NCBI GenBank assembly: GCA_022844275.1
Contig: JALHMB010000001.1
Location: 806,001 to 870,000, forward strand
DNA from: Hyphomicrobiaceae bacterium
Lineage (GTDB): Bacteria; Pseudomonadota; Alphaproteobacteria; Rhizobiales; Hyphomicrobiaceae
Length of the DNA: 64,000 nt
Reading direction: 5' to 3'
Shown here: one piece after another, positions 25,834 to 34,900 of the stretch
Layout of the letters: the number at the start of each line of letters is the position of its first letter
How positions within the stretch are numbered: position 1 is the first letter of the stretch
Program-made: the position numbers and the translations under genes
The notes under the pieces: model-generated
Database searches by the model: none
What the model was told of the DNA's origin: nothing
Seen by the model: the letters and a program-made list of their open reading frames with translations, nothing else

Positions 25834-28593
25834 TCACGCTGCTGCGGTGGTGCGGTTTACATCGGGTTGCACCTCCAATGCCTCCAGCGCAGCGAGAAGT
25901 GACGATAGCGATTCGCGCAGCCGACCGGCATTGACACGCTGAGGCGCCGAAGAATGCAATACGGCTGCCTCTTCGATTTCGTGCAGATATTGGTCGAGCT
26001 CCATCGCACCAATATTTCGGCACATGGACTTGAAGGCGTGTGCCGCTGACGCGATCGAAGTGGGCTCCTTTGCGTCGAGCGCGGTCAGCAGCCTTTCCAT
26101 TGCCACGGGTGCATGCTCGCGGAATAGTCCAATCAGCCTCTTCATTAGATCATTCGACGGCCCGGCGAGTTCGGCAATGGATTGGAGCACATCTGCATCC
26201 AATACTGGTCTCGAGGCACTTGAACCATGGTCTAACGGCAAAGCGACCACAGATGCGATTTCCTCGCTCCCCTTGAAGAGGTCGCTCTTCTGACGATCCT
26301 GAGGGATCCACTTGCGAAGGCAGGTCTCGATGGAAGCAAGAGTGAATGGTTTGGTCACGCAGTCCACCATTCCGGCATCGGCCCATTCATTTGCCCGGGA
26401 ACCGACGACGTGCGCCGTCAGAGCAATAATGGGAACCGGTGGGCGGCCTGTCGCCTGCTCCCAATTTCTGATGGCCCGTGTCGCCTGGAAACCATTGAGG
26501 ACGGGCATGCTCGCATCCATGAAGACGAGATCGAAAGCTTCGCGTTCGACCATATCGACGGCTTGCTGGCCATTCTCGACGCTTACAATGTCAACCTGCA
26601 GCCGCGTCAGAGCTTCGGTAAGGACTTCCCGGTTGATGGCGCTGTCATCGGCCGCGAGCACGCGCAGACCGTTGAACGTCCCATGGCGCGACCTCTCTGC
26701 AACGATCGCGGTCTGGTTGATGACACCTGGCGCCCTGCCCAAAGCACGCGACAAGGCCTCGATGGCATCGCTTGTCGTAACCGGCCAGGGAATGCTTCCG
26801 GAAATCACCCCGCTTTGCTCGAGGCCTGATGCGGATGTGTCTCCGAAGCGAGCGATGCTGAAGATCTTGCCTGACTCTCCGAAACGACGACGAACTTGTC
26901 CAATCTGAGCAACGTCTGCGACGACTGCAACGATGGGCTCGGCGACATGGCCATCCTGCTCGGGATCGATGTCTACGGCTCTCAACGCCAGCACGCGCGC
27001 GGCCGATACGAGGGCGGCACGGGTCGGACCCAGCGGCAACGCTAGACCAATGCACGGTGCGTCAGGGGCTACAGGCGCGGAGATCAAAGTAGACTCGCCG
27101 ATGATCTCGCATGGCATTTCCACCATAAACGTTGTGCCCGATCCAACTACGCTATCGACCGAGATCGAGCCCCCCATTGCTGTGACTAGGCGACGGCAGA
27201 TGGTCAGGCCGATGCCGGTGCCGCCGTATTCGCGCGTTGTCGAACTGTCCGCTTGCGAAAATGCGTCGAAGATCGAAGCAATCTTTTCTTTGGAGATGCC
27301 GATGCCGGTATCGCTCACGGCGAACCGCAGGACCGCCTTGCCTGCCTCCACGTGCGCTAGGCTCGAGACGGTGATGGTAACGCCACCGGCGTGCGTGAAC
27401 TTGAGCGCATTGTTCGTCAGGTTCGAAAGGATCTGATTCAATCGCACTGGATCCGCGCCGACAGCGCGCGGCACGTCAGGTTCGACCACGACCGCAAGGT
27501 CCAGGCCCTTCGAAGCGGCACGCTCGCCGAACAGCCGTGCCACATCTTCCGCAATGCTTGCGGGGGCGACCGATATACATTCGAGTTCGAGATGTCCGGC
27601 TTCAATCTTCGACAAGTCAAGGATATCGTTGATGATCGCCAGCAGGCCATGGCCCGATTTGACAATGACGTCCGCGTATCGCTGCAGCTTGGCATCCAGC
27701 CCCCCGGCCGAGAGCAACTCGGCCATAACGAGCATTCCGTTCATAGGCGTGCGGATCTCGTGGCTCATAGTGGCAAGGAACTCGGACTTCGCCTCGTTCG
27801 CCGCCTCCGCAGCAGCTTTGGCTGTGGCAAGATCGCGCGTGCGCTCCTCGACGGTCCTTTCGAGCGTCTCGCTGTGCTCGCGCAATGCGCCGTCTCGCAT
27901 GCGGATCTCGCCAAGCATCGCGTTGAAGGAATCCACGAGTTCGCCGGTCTCGTCCGAACTTGCTCTCTGAACATGACTGGCGTAGTTGCCGGTATCGCGG
28001 ACATGGCGCATCGCGCCGGCGAGATCTCTCAAGGGTTTCGACACGAAACGCTGCAGCCAGAGCGCCAGCAGGAAGGCGAGCAGTGATGCCCCGAGTCCGA
28101 TCAGTGCTGCTGCCAGCAGACTCTCGACGAATGCCGTCCGGAGTTCGGATACATTGGCGATGAGCGTCAGGTCTCCGATCCGTTGACCCGAGCTGACGAT
28201 CGGTACCTGAACTGGAAAGGTCGCGAGGTTGAAAAGCTCGAACGGTCCCACGGTCTCGCCGGGCCCGGATTCCCCACCGCGTGCAACGACGACGCCATTG
28301 CCGAATGAAGCAACTGTACGCCCCCCCGCGTTGCGGACGCGCACGTATGTAACGGTGCGCAAGCGGCCGATCGAGCGGAGCACCAACCACACTTCACGAT
28401 CAACGCCCTGACGCAAAGAAGGCTCGACGGCCGCAGCGAGGACGTTGGCCATCCCCGTGATCTCGTTCTGCTTGGCATCGAACCGGCGCTCGAAGTCTCG
28501 CCAACCGGAGACAGCGGCGGCCACTGCCAACGACAGTGTCGTTGCAGCAACCACGATAGCCGAAACCTTAACGCGAACCGATCCGCCCAACAC
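25834..28593 (-). CDS. BarA-like hybrid sensor histidine kinase (HAMP-HisKA-HATPase-REC-HPt)
   Basis: The 919-residue protein starts at a GTG (MLGGSVRVKVSAIVV). A membrane segment at about 8-30, a periplasmic region to about 150 and a second segment at about 158-182 precede a HAMP domain (about 183-235) and a coiled coil. The H-box EFLATMSHEIRTPMNGML has the His at about 278, and LSNLTNNALKFTHAG is the N-box. After a degenerate middle domain, a receiver follows (VLAADDSAIN, phospho-Asp in DLVFMDASMPVLNG). A C-terminal HPt domain (AHAFKSMCRNIGAM) completes the phosphorelay. The layout is that of BarA/EvgS-type tripartite kinases. The final target is not adjacent; the receiver gene at 30122 lies on the other side of a TadG-like gene. 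The ligand is unknown. Confidence 0.93.
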   Translation of the reverse strand: MLGGSVRVKVSAIVVAATTLSLAVAAAVSGWRDFERRFDAKQNEITGMANVLAAAVEPSLRQGVDREVWLVLRSIGRLRTVTYVRVRNAGGRTVASFGNGVVVARGGESGPGETVGPFELFNLATFPVQVPIVSSGQRIGDLTLIANVSELRTAFVESLLAAALIGLGASLLAFLLALWLQRFVSKPLRDLAGAMRHVRDTGNYASHVQRASSDETGELVDSFNAMLGEIRMRDGALREHSETLERTVEERTRDLATAKAAAEAANEAKSEFLATMSHEIRTPMNGMLVMAELLSAGGLDAKLQRYADVIVKSGHGLLAIINDILDLSKIEAGHLELECISVAPASIAEDVARLFGERAASKGLDLAVVVEPDVPRAVGADPVRLNQILSNLTNNALKFTHAGGVTITVSSLAHVEAGKAVLRFAVSDTGIGISKEKIASIFDAFSQADSSTTREYGGTGIGLTICRRLVTAMGGSISVDSVVGSGTTFMVEMPCEIIGESTLISAPVAPDAPCIGLALPLGPTRAALVSAARVLALRAVDIDPEQDGHVAEPIVAVVADVAQIGQVRRRFGESGKIFSIARFGDTSASGLEQSGVISGSIPWPVTTSDAIEALSRALGRAPGVINQTAIVAERSRHGTFNGLRVLAADDSAINREVLTEALTRLQVDIVSVENGQQAVDMVEREAFDLVFMDASMPVLNGFQATRAIRNWEQATGRPPVPIIALTAHVVGSRANEWADAGMVDCVTKPFTLASIETCLRKWIPQDRQKSDLFKGSEEIASVVALPLDHGSSASRPVLDADVLQSIAELAGPSNDLMKRLIGLFREHAPVAMERLLTALDAKEPTSIASAAHAFKSMCRNIGAMELDQYLHEIEEAAVLHSSAPQRVNAGRLRESLSSLLAALEALEVQPDVNRTTAAA

Positions 28594-28594
28594 G

Positions 28595-28633
28595 CCTGAA
28601 ACCCCGGAGAAAGCGCCCCCTGAAACCCCGGAG
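28595..28633. repeat. 15-bp direct repeat in front of the hybrid kinase gene
   Basis: CCTGAAACCCCGGAG occurs at 28595-28609 and again at 28619-28633, a period of 24 bases, immediately upstream of the GTG start of the leftward kinase. Two copies at about two helical turns are typical of a dimer-of-dimers operator, but a chance duplication by slippage is equally possible. Confidence 0.5.
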
Positions 28634-28761
28634 TTTTAGCGGCTGATGATAATAATCAATGAAACATTCAGTTTTATTCAATCGATCAGCAGTTTCTTGT
28701 GTGGTCCGATGCTAGGCAGGCCAGAGAAACGTTTGGTTGCTGTCAGTGAGCTGGAAGCCTC

Positions 28762-30066
28762 ATGTTGAATCCTGGCCGGTTAGAAAGAGGCCGCCGCATC
28801 CTTTGGCAATGTCGGCTTCGTAGACTAAAGGGACTGGTTGTTCACGCTGCCGTCGATGCGACGGGCGGCGTAGCGATTACATTCGCTCTTATCGCGACCG
28901 GCTTGATTGCGACAGCGGGGTTCGCGGTGGACTACGCCCGCGTAAGCAATTCCCATAGCAGCATGCAGAATGCTGCCGATGCCGCGGCCTTTGCTGGTGC
29001 CAAAGAAATGAGCCTAGCGGACGCCAAGCAGGAAAATGTGCCGGAAGTTGTCAAAGCCGTCGTCAAGAAGTTCGTCGAAGCCGACGATGGTACCGACGCG
29101 CGCGCCGAGACAAAGATTCACAACGATCCTCTCCAGGTCGAGGTGAAGCTTACGAAAAGTGTGCCTCTGCATTTCGGGGGCTTGTTCGGCATCCCGGCGA
29201 CAACCGTGGAGGCCGTGAGCATTGCCCAGATCGTAGGGCAACCCAATCTGTGCGTTCTCGCACTCGAAGAACGCGGTCCGGCCGCGATCAACATGACACA
29301 CAATGCGCGCCTTACCGGCTCAAATTGCGCAGTCTTTTCGAATTCGAGCTCCGCCGGTGGTCTTTCAGTTGCTGCCGGCGCGCAGCTCGTCGCATCGACG
29401 GTCTGTTCGGCGGGCGGCATCGCTGGTCAGGGTAGCATCGCACCAGCGCCGTACCAGGACTGTCCTCAATTCGAAGATCCACTGGGTGATCGCCCTGAGC
29501 CTCGGGTGGGGCGCTGCGACCACGTCGCAACCGTGATTGCCGCGCGTACGGTCACGTTGCGGCCGGGAACATACTGCCTTGGACTTACGATTGCCGGCCT
29601 CTCGAAGGTCACGTTTGAACCGGGTGTGTATATCATTAAGGATGGCCCCTTTCTGGTGGCGGGAGCATCGGAGATCACTGGCCATGGCGTCGGATTCTTT
29701 CTGACGGGCATCTCCATCTTCACATTCGACCCGCTCACGCGGATTGAGCTTTCTGCGCCGACCGAGGGGCCGCTCGCGGGCCTGCTCTTTTTCGGTTCGC
29801 GCTCACAGAGCAAACTTCTGATCAACACGATCCTGAGTGATCGCGCGCAGGTCATGACCGGCACCATTTACCTGCCGACAACAACCTTAGTCGCAGACTC
29901 GCTCGCACGGATCGGCTCCGAGTCGGCCTACACGGCAATCGTGTCGAGAAAGCTCTTGCTGATGGACGGACCGCATCTTGTACTCAACACGCGCTACTCC
30001 GATACCGAGGTCCCGGTGCCGGAAGGCATAAAGGCGGCAGGCCAGCCAGTACGTCTTATCAAGTAG
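28762..30066 (+). CDS. TadE/TadG-like pilus-assembly-type protein
   Basis: The 434-residue protein starts at MLNPGRLERGRRILWQCRLR. It has a basic N-terminus and a prepilin-like TadG helix (GGVAITFALIATGLIATAGF, about 36-55), then the typical Asp-Tyr and Ala-rich segment VDYARVSNSHSSMQNAADAA with AAFAGAKE. The large remainder contains beta-helix-like repeats (NCAVFSNSSSAGGLSVAAGA, GTYCLGLTIAGLSKVTFEPG) and is outside the membrane. TadE/G-like proteins are minor pilins or accessory surface proteins of tight-adherence pili, but no other tad gene is in the window, so an orphan surface or secreted protein is the safer reading. A receiver gene follows 55 bases later on the same strand. Confidence 0.8.
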   Translation: MLNPGRLERGRRILWQCRLRRLKGLVVHAAVDATGGVAITFALIATGLIATAGFAVDYARVSNSHSSMQNAADAAAFAGAKEMSLADAKQENVPEVVKAVVKKFVEADDGTDARAETKIHNDPLQVEVKLTKSVPLHFGGLFGIPATTVEAVSIAQIVGQPNLCVLALEERGPAAINMTHNARLTGSNCAVFSNSSSAGGLSVAAGAQLVASTVCSAGGIAGQGSIAPAPYQDCPQFEDPLGDRPEPRVGRCDHVATVIAARTVTLRPGTYCLGLTIAGLSKVTFEPGVYIIKDGPFLVAGASEITGHGVGFFLTGISIFTFDPLTRIELSAPTEGPLAGLLFFGSRSQSKLLINTILSDRAQVMTGTIYLPTTTLVADSLARIGSESAYTAIVSRKLLLMDGPHLVLNTRYSDTEVPVPEGIKAAGQPVRLIK

Positions 30067-30121
30067 GCATGACCGAGCGCAGCATCCAATTCGGCTCGGT
30101 TGCAAGAGAGGATCACGTGTC

Positions 30122-30508
30122 GTGAGCAAGGCGATATTGGTCGTCGATGACGATCCGATCTTCATGGAAATCGTGGCGTCTGTGCTCTCGTCGCAGCGCG
30201 GGGCGACGGTCCTCCGCGCGCGCAACGGCAAAGAGGCGCTGCGGCATATTGATGATGCGGCCGTACCCATCTCGCTGATCGTTTGCGATCTCAACATGCC
30301 GGAGCACGACGGCGTCGAGGTGATCCTCGAGCTCGCCAAGCGTCGCATCTTAACCCCCATAGTGCTGATCACCGGCGCGGTGCCGGCCGTGGTGAAATCA
30401 GCCGAGATCCTGGCGCGGGTGCACGGCCTCAATGTTTTGAACTTGCTGATCAAGCCGGTGCACGCTCGGCAGCTCGCGCAGACATTTGACAAGGCGCTTG
30501 CTGCATAG
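30122..30508 (+). CDS. Stand-alone receiver domain protein
   Basis: A GTG at 30122 begins a 128-residue receiver (MSKAILVVDDDPIFMEIVAS) with the acidic cluster VVDDDP, phospho-Asp in LIVCDLNMPEHDG (about 54), the Thr switch in VLITGA and Lys in LLIKPV (about 110). There is no output domain. AGAGGA lies about 12 bases upstream. It stands between the TadG-like gene and a PhoD remnant; the nearest kinase is the BarA-like protein 1.5 kb away on the other strand, a possible partner. Confidence 0.88.
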   Translation: MSKAILVVDDDPIFMEIVASVLSSQRGATVLRARNGKEALRHIDDAAVPISLIVCDLNMPEHDGVEVILELAKRRILTPIVLITGAVPAVVKSAEILARVHGLNVLNLLIKPVHARQLAQTFDKALAA

Positions 30509-31000
30509 CGCGCATTGTCGGCGAACCATCCTTCACAGGGTCTATCGGGCTGCTGCAATCGTAGGGAAGTTTGGCCCTGCTGTTGGTCAGAGTCAGGCCA
30601 GTCCGCCTTCAATTGGAGTTGCGTCAGGAGAGCGGCTCGGGGATGGGTTCGTGCTCTGGACGCGGCTGGCGCCTGAGCCGCGTGCACCAGGCGGTCACCA
30701 CGGATAGTCGGATCCGTTTCGTGTCCTTTGGGAAGTCGCTGCCGACGAAAGGATGCGAACGACTGTCCGAAGCGGGACTGTGGAAGCGACCCCACAATGG
30801 GCGCATTCAGTCCATGTAGAAGTCACGGGCCTTCTGATCGCTTTACGGCACTGGGCGCGCAAAGCCCTATTGGCGGTCTCGCACAGCCGTCGCCGTAAGA
30901 TGCTCATGCGCGGCTCAGGTTTGCCTTCGCCTCCTGCTTTCATTGGGAGCGCCAATCGACATATGGCCGCCGCGAACGCCCCGCAGTGCCCACGGCACGC
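30500..31000 (+). pseudogene. phoD: Decayed phoD-type alkaline phosphatase/phosphodiesterase
   Basis: Fragments of the PhoD N-terminal half can be read in order but in different frames. SIGVASGERLGDGFVLWTRL with APEPR leads to an in-frame TAG at 30705-30707; the same frame resumes with RTTVRSGTVEATPQWAHSVH and VEVTGL. A shift then gives RFTALGAQSPIGGL with a TAA, then ARLRFAFASCFHWE, and a further shift gives RHMAA. This is the Fibronectin-like N-domain and the beginning of the metal-binding catalytic domain. The remaining two thirds of the catalytic domain are missing. At least two stops and two frameshifts make it non-functional. Intact PhoD enzymes are Tat-exported phosphate-scavenging enzymes. 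Confidence 0.8.
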
Positions 31001-31118
31001 TTGGAGCGTCGCCGCGACCACGACCAGCGGCCCAGAGGCTGCGACAATCCGACCGTGATCCGATCCGGACGCACCGCACGTATGAGCGCTGTAGCCTCCA
31101 CGCAAGGGACCGGGCGCA

Positions 31119-31283
31119 ATGAACGCCACTCATCTGACCGTTCTTATCCTACCGATCTTGATGCACATTGCGGTCTTCGCACTGATCTTTGCCGCCGTTC
31201 ACCGATATTTTGAGCGCGCGCGACAGACTTCCGTGAATATTCAATCTTCAATCGGACGCAAAGGGCGGCTCGATCCACAATAG
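31119..31283 (+). CDS. Small single-helix membrane protein (54 residues), tentative
   Basis: The frame from the ATG at 31119 codes for MNATHLTVLILPILMHIAVF then ALIFAAVHRYFERARQTSVN and a basic tail. One strongly hydrophobic helix (about 6-27) is followed by positively charged residues, giving an N-out or signal-anchor topology. AAGGGA lies about ten bases upstream. It lies between the phoD remnant and the FAD operon promoter. Composition alone cannot separate a real small membrane protein from chance, so confidence is modest. Confidence 0.4.
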   Translation: MNATHLTVLILPILMHIAVFALIFAAVHRYFERARQTSVNIQSSIGRKGRLDPQ

Positions 31284-31391
31284 CCGTGCTCCAGCCAAGC
31301 CGCACACGTGCAGTCCCCAAGGCTCACATTTAGTCGAAGCAACGCTCCTCACATTACCGATAGCGAGGTCTAGCACGGCGTATCAATGCTG

Positions 31392-31422
31392 AGATCCGAA
31401 ACCGGTCCCTGTACGTATACAT
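31392..31422 (+). promoter_or_regulatory. Predicted RpoE (ECF, ChrR-linked) promoter of FAD/CFA operon
   Basis: AGATCC (31392-31397), an 18-base spacer and TATACAT (31416-31422) match the TGATCC-N18-TA element seen in front of rpoE and folE in this window, with one mismatch in the -35. Transcription should begin near 31429. That places the ATG at 31421 upstream of the transcript and selects the ATG at 31454 as the start of the oxidoreductase gene. Confidence 0.6.
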
Positions 31423-31453
31423 GTCTGTCGCTACAGGGGGTCGCGGGCGGACA

Positions 31454-32806
31454 ATGACATCACAGTTGAACATTGCGGTGATCGGGTCCGGCATATCCGG
31501 GCTATCGGCCGCGTGGCTCCTTTCGCGGCACCATCGCGTAACGCTGATCGAGGCAGCCAGCCGCTTCGGCGGTCACAGCAACACCGTCGACGTCGATGGA
31601 CGCGACGGGTCGATCCCAGTCGATACCGGCTTCATCGTCTATAACCTTGCGAGCTACCCAAATCTGATCGCGCTGTTCGAGTATTTGGGCGTGCCCACGG
31701 CGAAGACCGATATGAGCTTCGCAGTATCCATCAATGATGGGAGCTATGAGTACGCGGGCTCCGGTATCAGAACCGTCTTTGGTCAACTCACCAACCTCGT
31801 ATGTCGCGATCACTGGCGCATGGTCGTCGATACCTTGCGCTTCTATCGGGAAGCGACCGAGCTTCTAGCCCGAAGCGGCGACGAGGACGAGACGATCGGC
31901 GCGTACCTCCAACGGCGCGACTATTCGCGAGCCTTCGTCGATCGGCACATTCAGCCCATGGCATCGGCCATCTGGTCGACGCCCTCGAGCCGAATGCTGG
32001 ATTTTCCAGCGACTGCGTTCGCGCGCTTCTTCGCGAACCATGGCCTCCTGACGCTTCGCGACAGGCCTGAATGGCGGACGGTGATGGGCGGCAGCCGCGT
32101 GTATGTGCAGCGGCTGCTCGCGGACGTGCGAGCTGAGCGGAAGATTGGCATTCCTGTTCGTCAAGTTTTCCGGCACGCGGAAGGTGTGAGAGTTGTATCA
32201 GACAATGGTTCGTCTGAGTTCGATGCCTGCGTACTGGCAACCCACGCGGACGACGCACTCGCACTTCTGGGCGATGCGGACTCCTGCGAGCGAGAGCTAC
32301 TGCAGGCCTTTCGCTACACCAGCAATACGGCGGTGCTTCATCGGGATGACCGCACTATGCCCCGGCGCCGACGCCTCTGGTCCAGCTGGAACTATATCGG
32401 GCGTGAAAGCACTCACTCGGATCCGGCATGTGTGACGTACTGGATGAACAATCTCCAGCCACTCGGCAGCACTGCCCCCGACCTGTTTGTATCTCTCAAT
32501 CCCAATCGAGAGATCGCGGCTTCGAAAATCGAGGCGACCTTTGAATATGCGCATCCTATATTCGACTGCGCCGCGATGCGCGCCCAGCGATCGCTGTGGC
32601 AGCTACAGGGGCGGCGGCATACGTGGTTCTGCGGCAGCTACTTCGGGTACGGCTTTCATGAGGATGGTCTGCAAGCCGGGCTAGCCGTCGCCGAGGACAT
32701 CGGCGGTGTGCGGCGGCCATGGTCTGTCAACAATGATAGCGATCGCCTTCACATCATCCCACGAGCACTCCGACCGCCAACGCAAGCGCTCGAGGCTGCC
32801 GAATGA
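31454..32806 (+). CDS. FAD-dependent amine-oxidase-like oxidoreductase of the RpoE-ChrR regulon
   Basis: The 450-residue enzyme (MTSQLNIAVIGSGISGLSAA) has the N-terminal FAD-binding Rossmann motif GSGISG and the following acidic-end strand with RFGGHSNTVDV, an arrangement shared with the NAD/FAD-dependent amine oxidases and desaturases. The C-terminus has GSYFGYGFHEDGLQAGL, the second FAD contact. The same gene occurs beside CFA-like methyltransferases in alphaproteobacterial ChrR-sigma-E regulons, where lipid modification during singlet-oxygen stress is proposed, including methylated and furan fatty acids. It overlaps the DUF1365 gene by 4 bases and heads a four-gene operon. It probably oxidises or desaturates a phospholipid acyl chain, but this is inference. 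Confidence 0.85.
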   Translation: MTSQLNIAVIGSGISGLSAAWLLSRHHRVTLIEAASRFGGHSNTVDVDGRDGSIPVDTGFIVYNLASYPNLIALFEYLGVPTAKTDMSFAVSINDGSYEYAGSGIRTVFGQLTNLVCRDHWRMVVDTLRFYREATELLARSGDEDETIGAYLQRRDYSRAFVDRHIQPMASAIWSTPSSRMLDFPATAFARFFANHGLLTLRDRPEWRTVMGGSRVYVQRLLADVRAERKIGIPVRQVFRHAEGVRVVSDNGSSEFDACVLATHADDALALLGDADSCERELLQAFRYTSNTAVLHRDDRTMPRRRRLWSSWNYIGRESTHSDPACVTYWMNNLQPLGSTAPDLFVSLNPNREIAASKIEATFEYAHPIFDCAAMRAQRSLWQLQGRRHTWFCGSYFGYGFHEDGLQAGLAVAEDIGGVRRPWSVNNDSDRLHIIPRALRPPTQALEAAE

Positions 32807-33600
32807 CCAACTACCGGTCATGTCTGTATATGGGCACCGTCGCACACAAGCGGCTCGCACCCCGGCGTCACGGCTTTGCCTATCGCGTCTTCTCGCTCTG
32901 CCTCGATGTCGACGAGGTCGATTTGCTCGATCGCCGACTGCGACTTTTCTCGCGCAATCGCTGGAACGTATTGGGCATTCGGGACCGAGATCTCGGCGAC
33001 TCGACAGATACCTCAGTCGGCGCTAAGGCCAGACGTCTGCTCTCGGATGCCGGCCTCTCCGCCTTCGGACACCGGATCGAACTGATCTGCTATCCGCGCA
33101 TATTTGGATACGTGTTCAACCCCCTAAGCGTCTATTTCTGCCGTGATGAAGTCGGCGTAATCGGCGCGATGATATACGAAGTGAGCAATACCTTTCGCGA
33201 GCGCAGGGCCTATCTCATCGAAGTGCCTGACGGCCAGTCGCACACGATTGCCCAGGCCTGCACCAAAGAACTCTACGTCTCGCCATTCACCTCATCAACG
33301 GGCTCATACAGCTTCCATGTGCGGCCGCCCGGGGATGATCTCGTCATTGGCGTCGCTTTCCGCGAAGGTGATCGTCCAGTGCTGAAGACCCACTTTCGGG
33401 GTGAGCGCGTGACTTTGAGCGACTGGTCCATTGCCCGGCTGCTCGCTGGAAATCCGATGATGACTCTCAAGGTCATCGGAGCAATTCACTTCGAGGCCGC
33501 CCGTCTCTGGGTAAAAGGTGTTCCGATCGAGCCGCGGTTTGCGTCGGAGAGATATGCCTCGACTATCGTGCGACCGAGGCTGCGGGAATCACAGGCATGA
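32803..33600 (+). CDS. DUF1365 family protein
   Basis: The 265-residue protein (MTNYRSCLYMGTVAHKRLAP) matches DUF1365, with the conserved blocks RHGFAYRVFSLCLDVDEVDL, YPRIFGYVFNPLSVYFC and CTKELYVSPF. It overlaps the genes on both sides by 4 bases (ATGA), so translation of all three is coupled. DUF1365 almost always sits between a FAD oxidoreductase and a CFA-type methyltransferase. Its biochemical role is unknown; it probably acts in the same lipid-modifying step, perhaps at the membrane surface. No signal peptide or membrane helix is visible. Confidence 0.93.
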   Translation: MTNYRSCLYMGTVAHKRLAPRRHGFAYRVFSLCLDVDEVDLLDRRLRLFSRNRWNVLGIRDRDLGDSTDTSVGAKARRLLSDAGLSAFGHRIELICYPRIFGYVFNPLSVYFCRDEVGVIGAMIYEVSNTFRERRAYLIEVPDGQSHTIAQACTKELYVSPFTSSTGSYSFHVRPPGDDLVIGVAFREGDRPVLKTHFRGERVTLSDWSIARLLAGNPMMTLKVIGAIHFEAARLWVKGVPIEPRFASERYASTIVRPRLRESQA

Positions 33601-34847
33601 TGCAGAAAGATGAAGCCGCGACTGAAGCAAGAGTTGGGAACTTGGAGCGCTGGAGGGATCCACTCCTGCGCCTGGCGGACCGGATCCTGCTTCATTCATT
33701 GTCCCGTGCTCTGGCAACCCGCGGCGTCGGGCGGCTCCATCTCACGCTACCGTCCGGCGAGGTCGCCGTGCTTGGCGGCACAGGGGGCGCCTGTGAAGCT
33801 CACCTCTCGATAAAGACCTACCGGGCGCTTTGGCGCACGACTCGCGGTGGGTCCCTTGGCTTTGCCGAGTGCTACATGGACGGAGAGGTCACGACGGATA
33901 ACCTCAAGTCGGTCTTCGAATTCTACCTCGCGAACGAACATGTTCTGACTCGATCCCTCCCTTCTCTCGTGCGCACACCAAAGCACGATCGCCAGTTTCA
34001 CGCCCAGCGCACGAATACGCTTCAAGGCAGCAGGCGAAACATCGCTGCCCACTATGACCTAGGGAACGAATTCTACCGCCTCTGGCTCGATGCCAGCATG
34101 GCCTATTCGAGTGGCATTTTTGAAGGTGCAGATACGCTCGATGATGCACAGTCGCGCAAGATCGCACATGTTCTCGGTGCCCTCGAACTCGAGCCAGGGT
34201 TATCGCTCCTCGAGATTGGTTGCGGCTGGGGCAGCATGGCAGAAGCCGCCGCACGCTTGGGCGTCTACGTCGATGCAATCACGATATCGCAGGAGCAGCA
34301 CAGAGAGACAGCTTCGCGCATTTTCGCCGCGGGTCTTGCCTCTCGCGTATCGACCCGCCTCGAGGACTACCGGATTACGACCGGTGAGTTCGACCGCTTG
34401 GTGTCCGTCGAGATGATCGAAGCCGTCGGGGAAGAGAACTGGCAGACTTACTTCAACGCCATTGCCGAGCGCCTGAAGCCGGGCGGGATTGGGGTGATTC
34501 AAGCCATAACCATCAACGATAACGGCTTCGAACGCTATCGCCAGAACCCCGACTTCATTCAGCGCTACATCTTCCCCGGCGGGATGTTGCCGACCGTTCA
34601 TCAGATAAGTCGCGCATCACAGCAGGCCGGCCTCAGCTTCGAAATCGTTCAACAGTTCGGCGATTCCTATGCACGAACTCTTGCAGAGTGGCGATCACGC
34701 TTCGAGCTCGCGTGGCCGCGGATTCAGGTGCTCGGCTTCGATGAGCGCTTCCGCCGCACGTGGCTGTACTATCTCACGTACTGCGAGACCGGCTTCGATC
34801 ACGGGTCGATCAACGTCGGCACCTATAGGATTCGGAAGCCGAACTGA
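33597..34847 (+). CDS. Cyclopropane-fatty-acyl-phospholipid synthase-like methyltransferase
   Basis: This 416-residue SAM-dependent methyltransferase has the family N-domain (about 1-110), the HYDLGNEFYRLWLDASMAYS substrate-side block and the SAM motif LLEIGCGWGSMAEAAARLGV. The catalytic region follows with EMIEAVGEENWQTYF, then YIFPGGMLPT. The partial match to E. coli Cfa and the operon context fit the CFA-like enzyme of the alphaproteobacterial sigma-E regulon that methylates unsaturated acyl chains on phospholipids, the first step to methylated furan fatty acids in Rhodobacter. Classical cyclopropanation cannot be excluded from sequence. It is the third gene of the coupled operon, with a 53-base gap to DUF3833. 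Confidence 0.88.
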   Translation: MMQKDEAATEARVGNLERWRDPLLRLADRILLHSLSRALATRGVGRLHLTLPSGEVAVLGGTGGACEAHLSIKTYRALWRTTRGGSLGFAECYMDGEVTTDNLKSVFEFYLANEHVLTRSLPSLVRTPKHDRQFHAQRTNTLQGSRRNIAAHYDLGNEFYRLWLDASMAYSSGIFEGADTLDDAQSRKIAHVLGALELEPGLSLLEIGCGWGSMAEAAARLGVYVDAITISQEQHRETASRIFAAGLASRVSTRLEDYRITTGEFDRLVSVEMIEAVGEENWQTYFNAIAERLKPGGIGVIQAITINDNGFERYRQNPDFIQRYIFPGGMLPTVHQISRASQQAGLSFEIVQQFGDSYARTLAEWRSRFELAWPRIQVLGFDERFRRTWLYYLTYCETGFDHGSINVGTYRIRKPN

Positions 34848-34900
34848 CACCAATTCTGAAGGCCGAGCACGGCACAGGAATCATTGGGAGACGACGAGGC

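Noticed and set aside
31421-31453. ATG at 31421 as start of the FAD oxidoreductase
   Set aside because: It lies in the predicted -10 element; the ATG at 31454 follows the likely transcription start and begins the conserved FAD fold.
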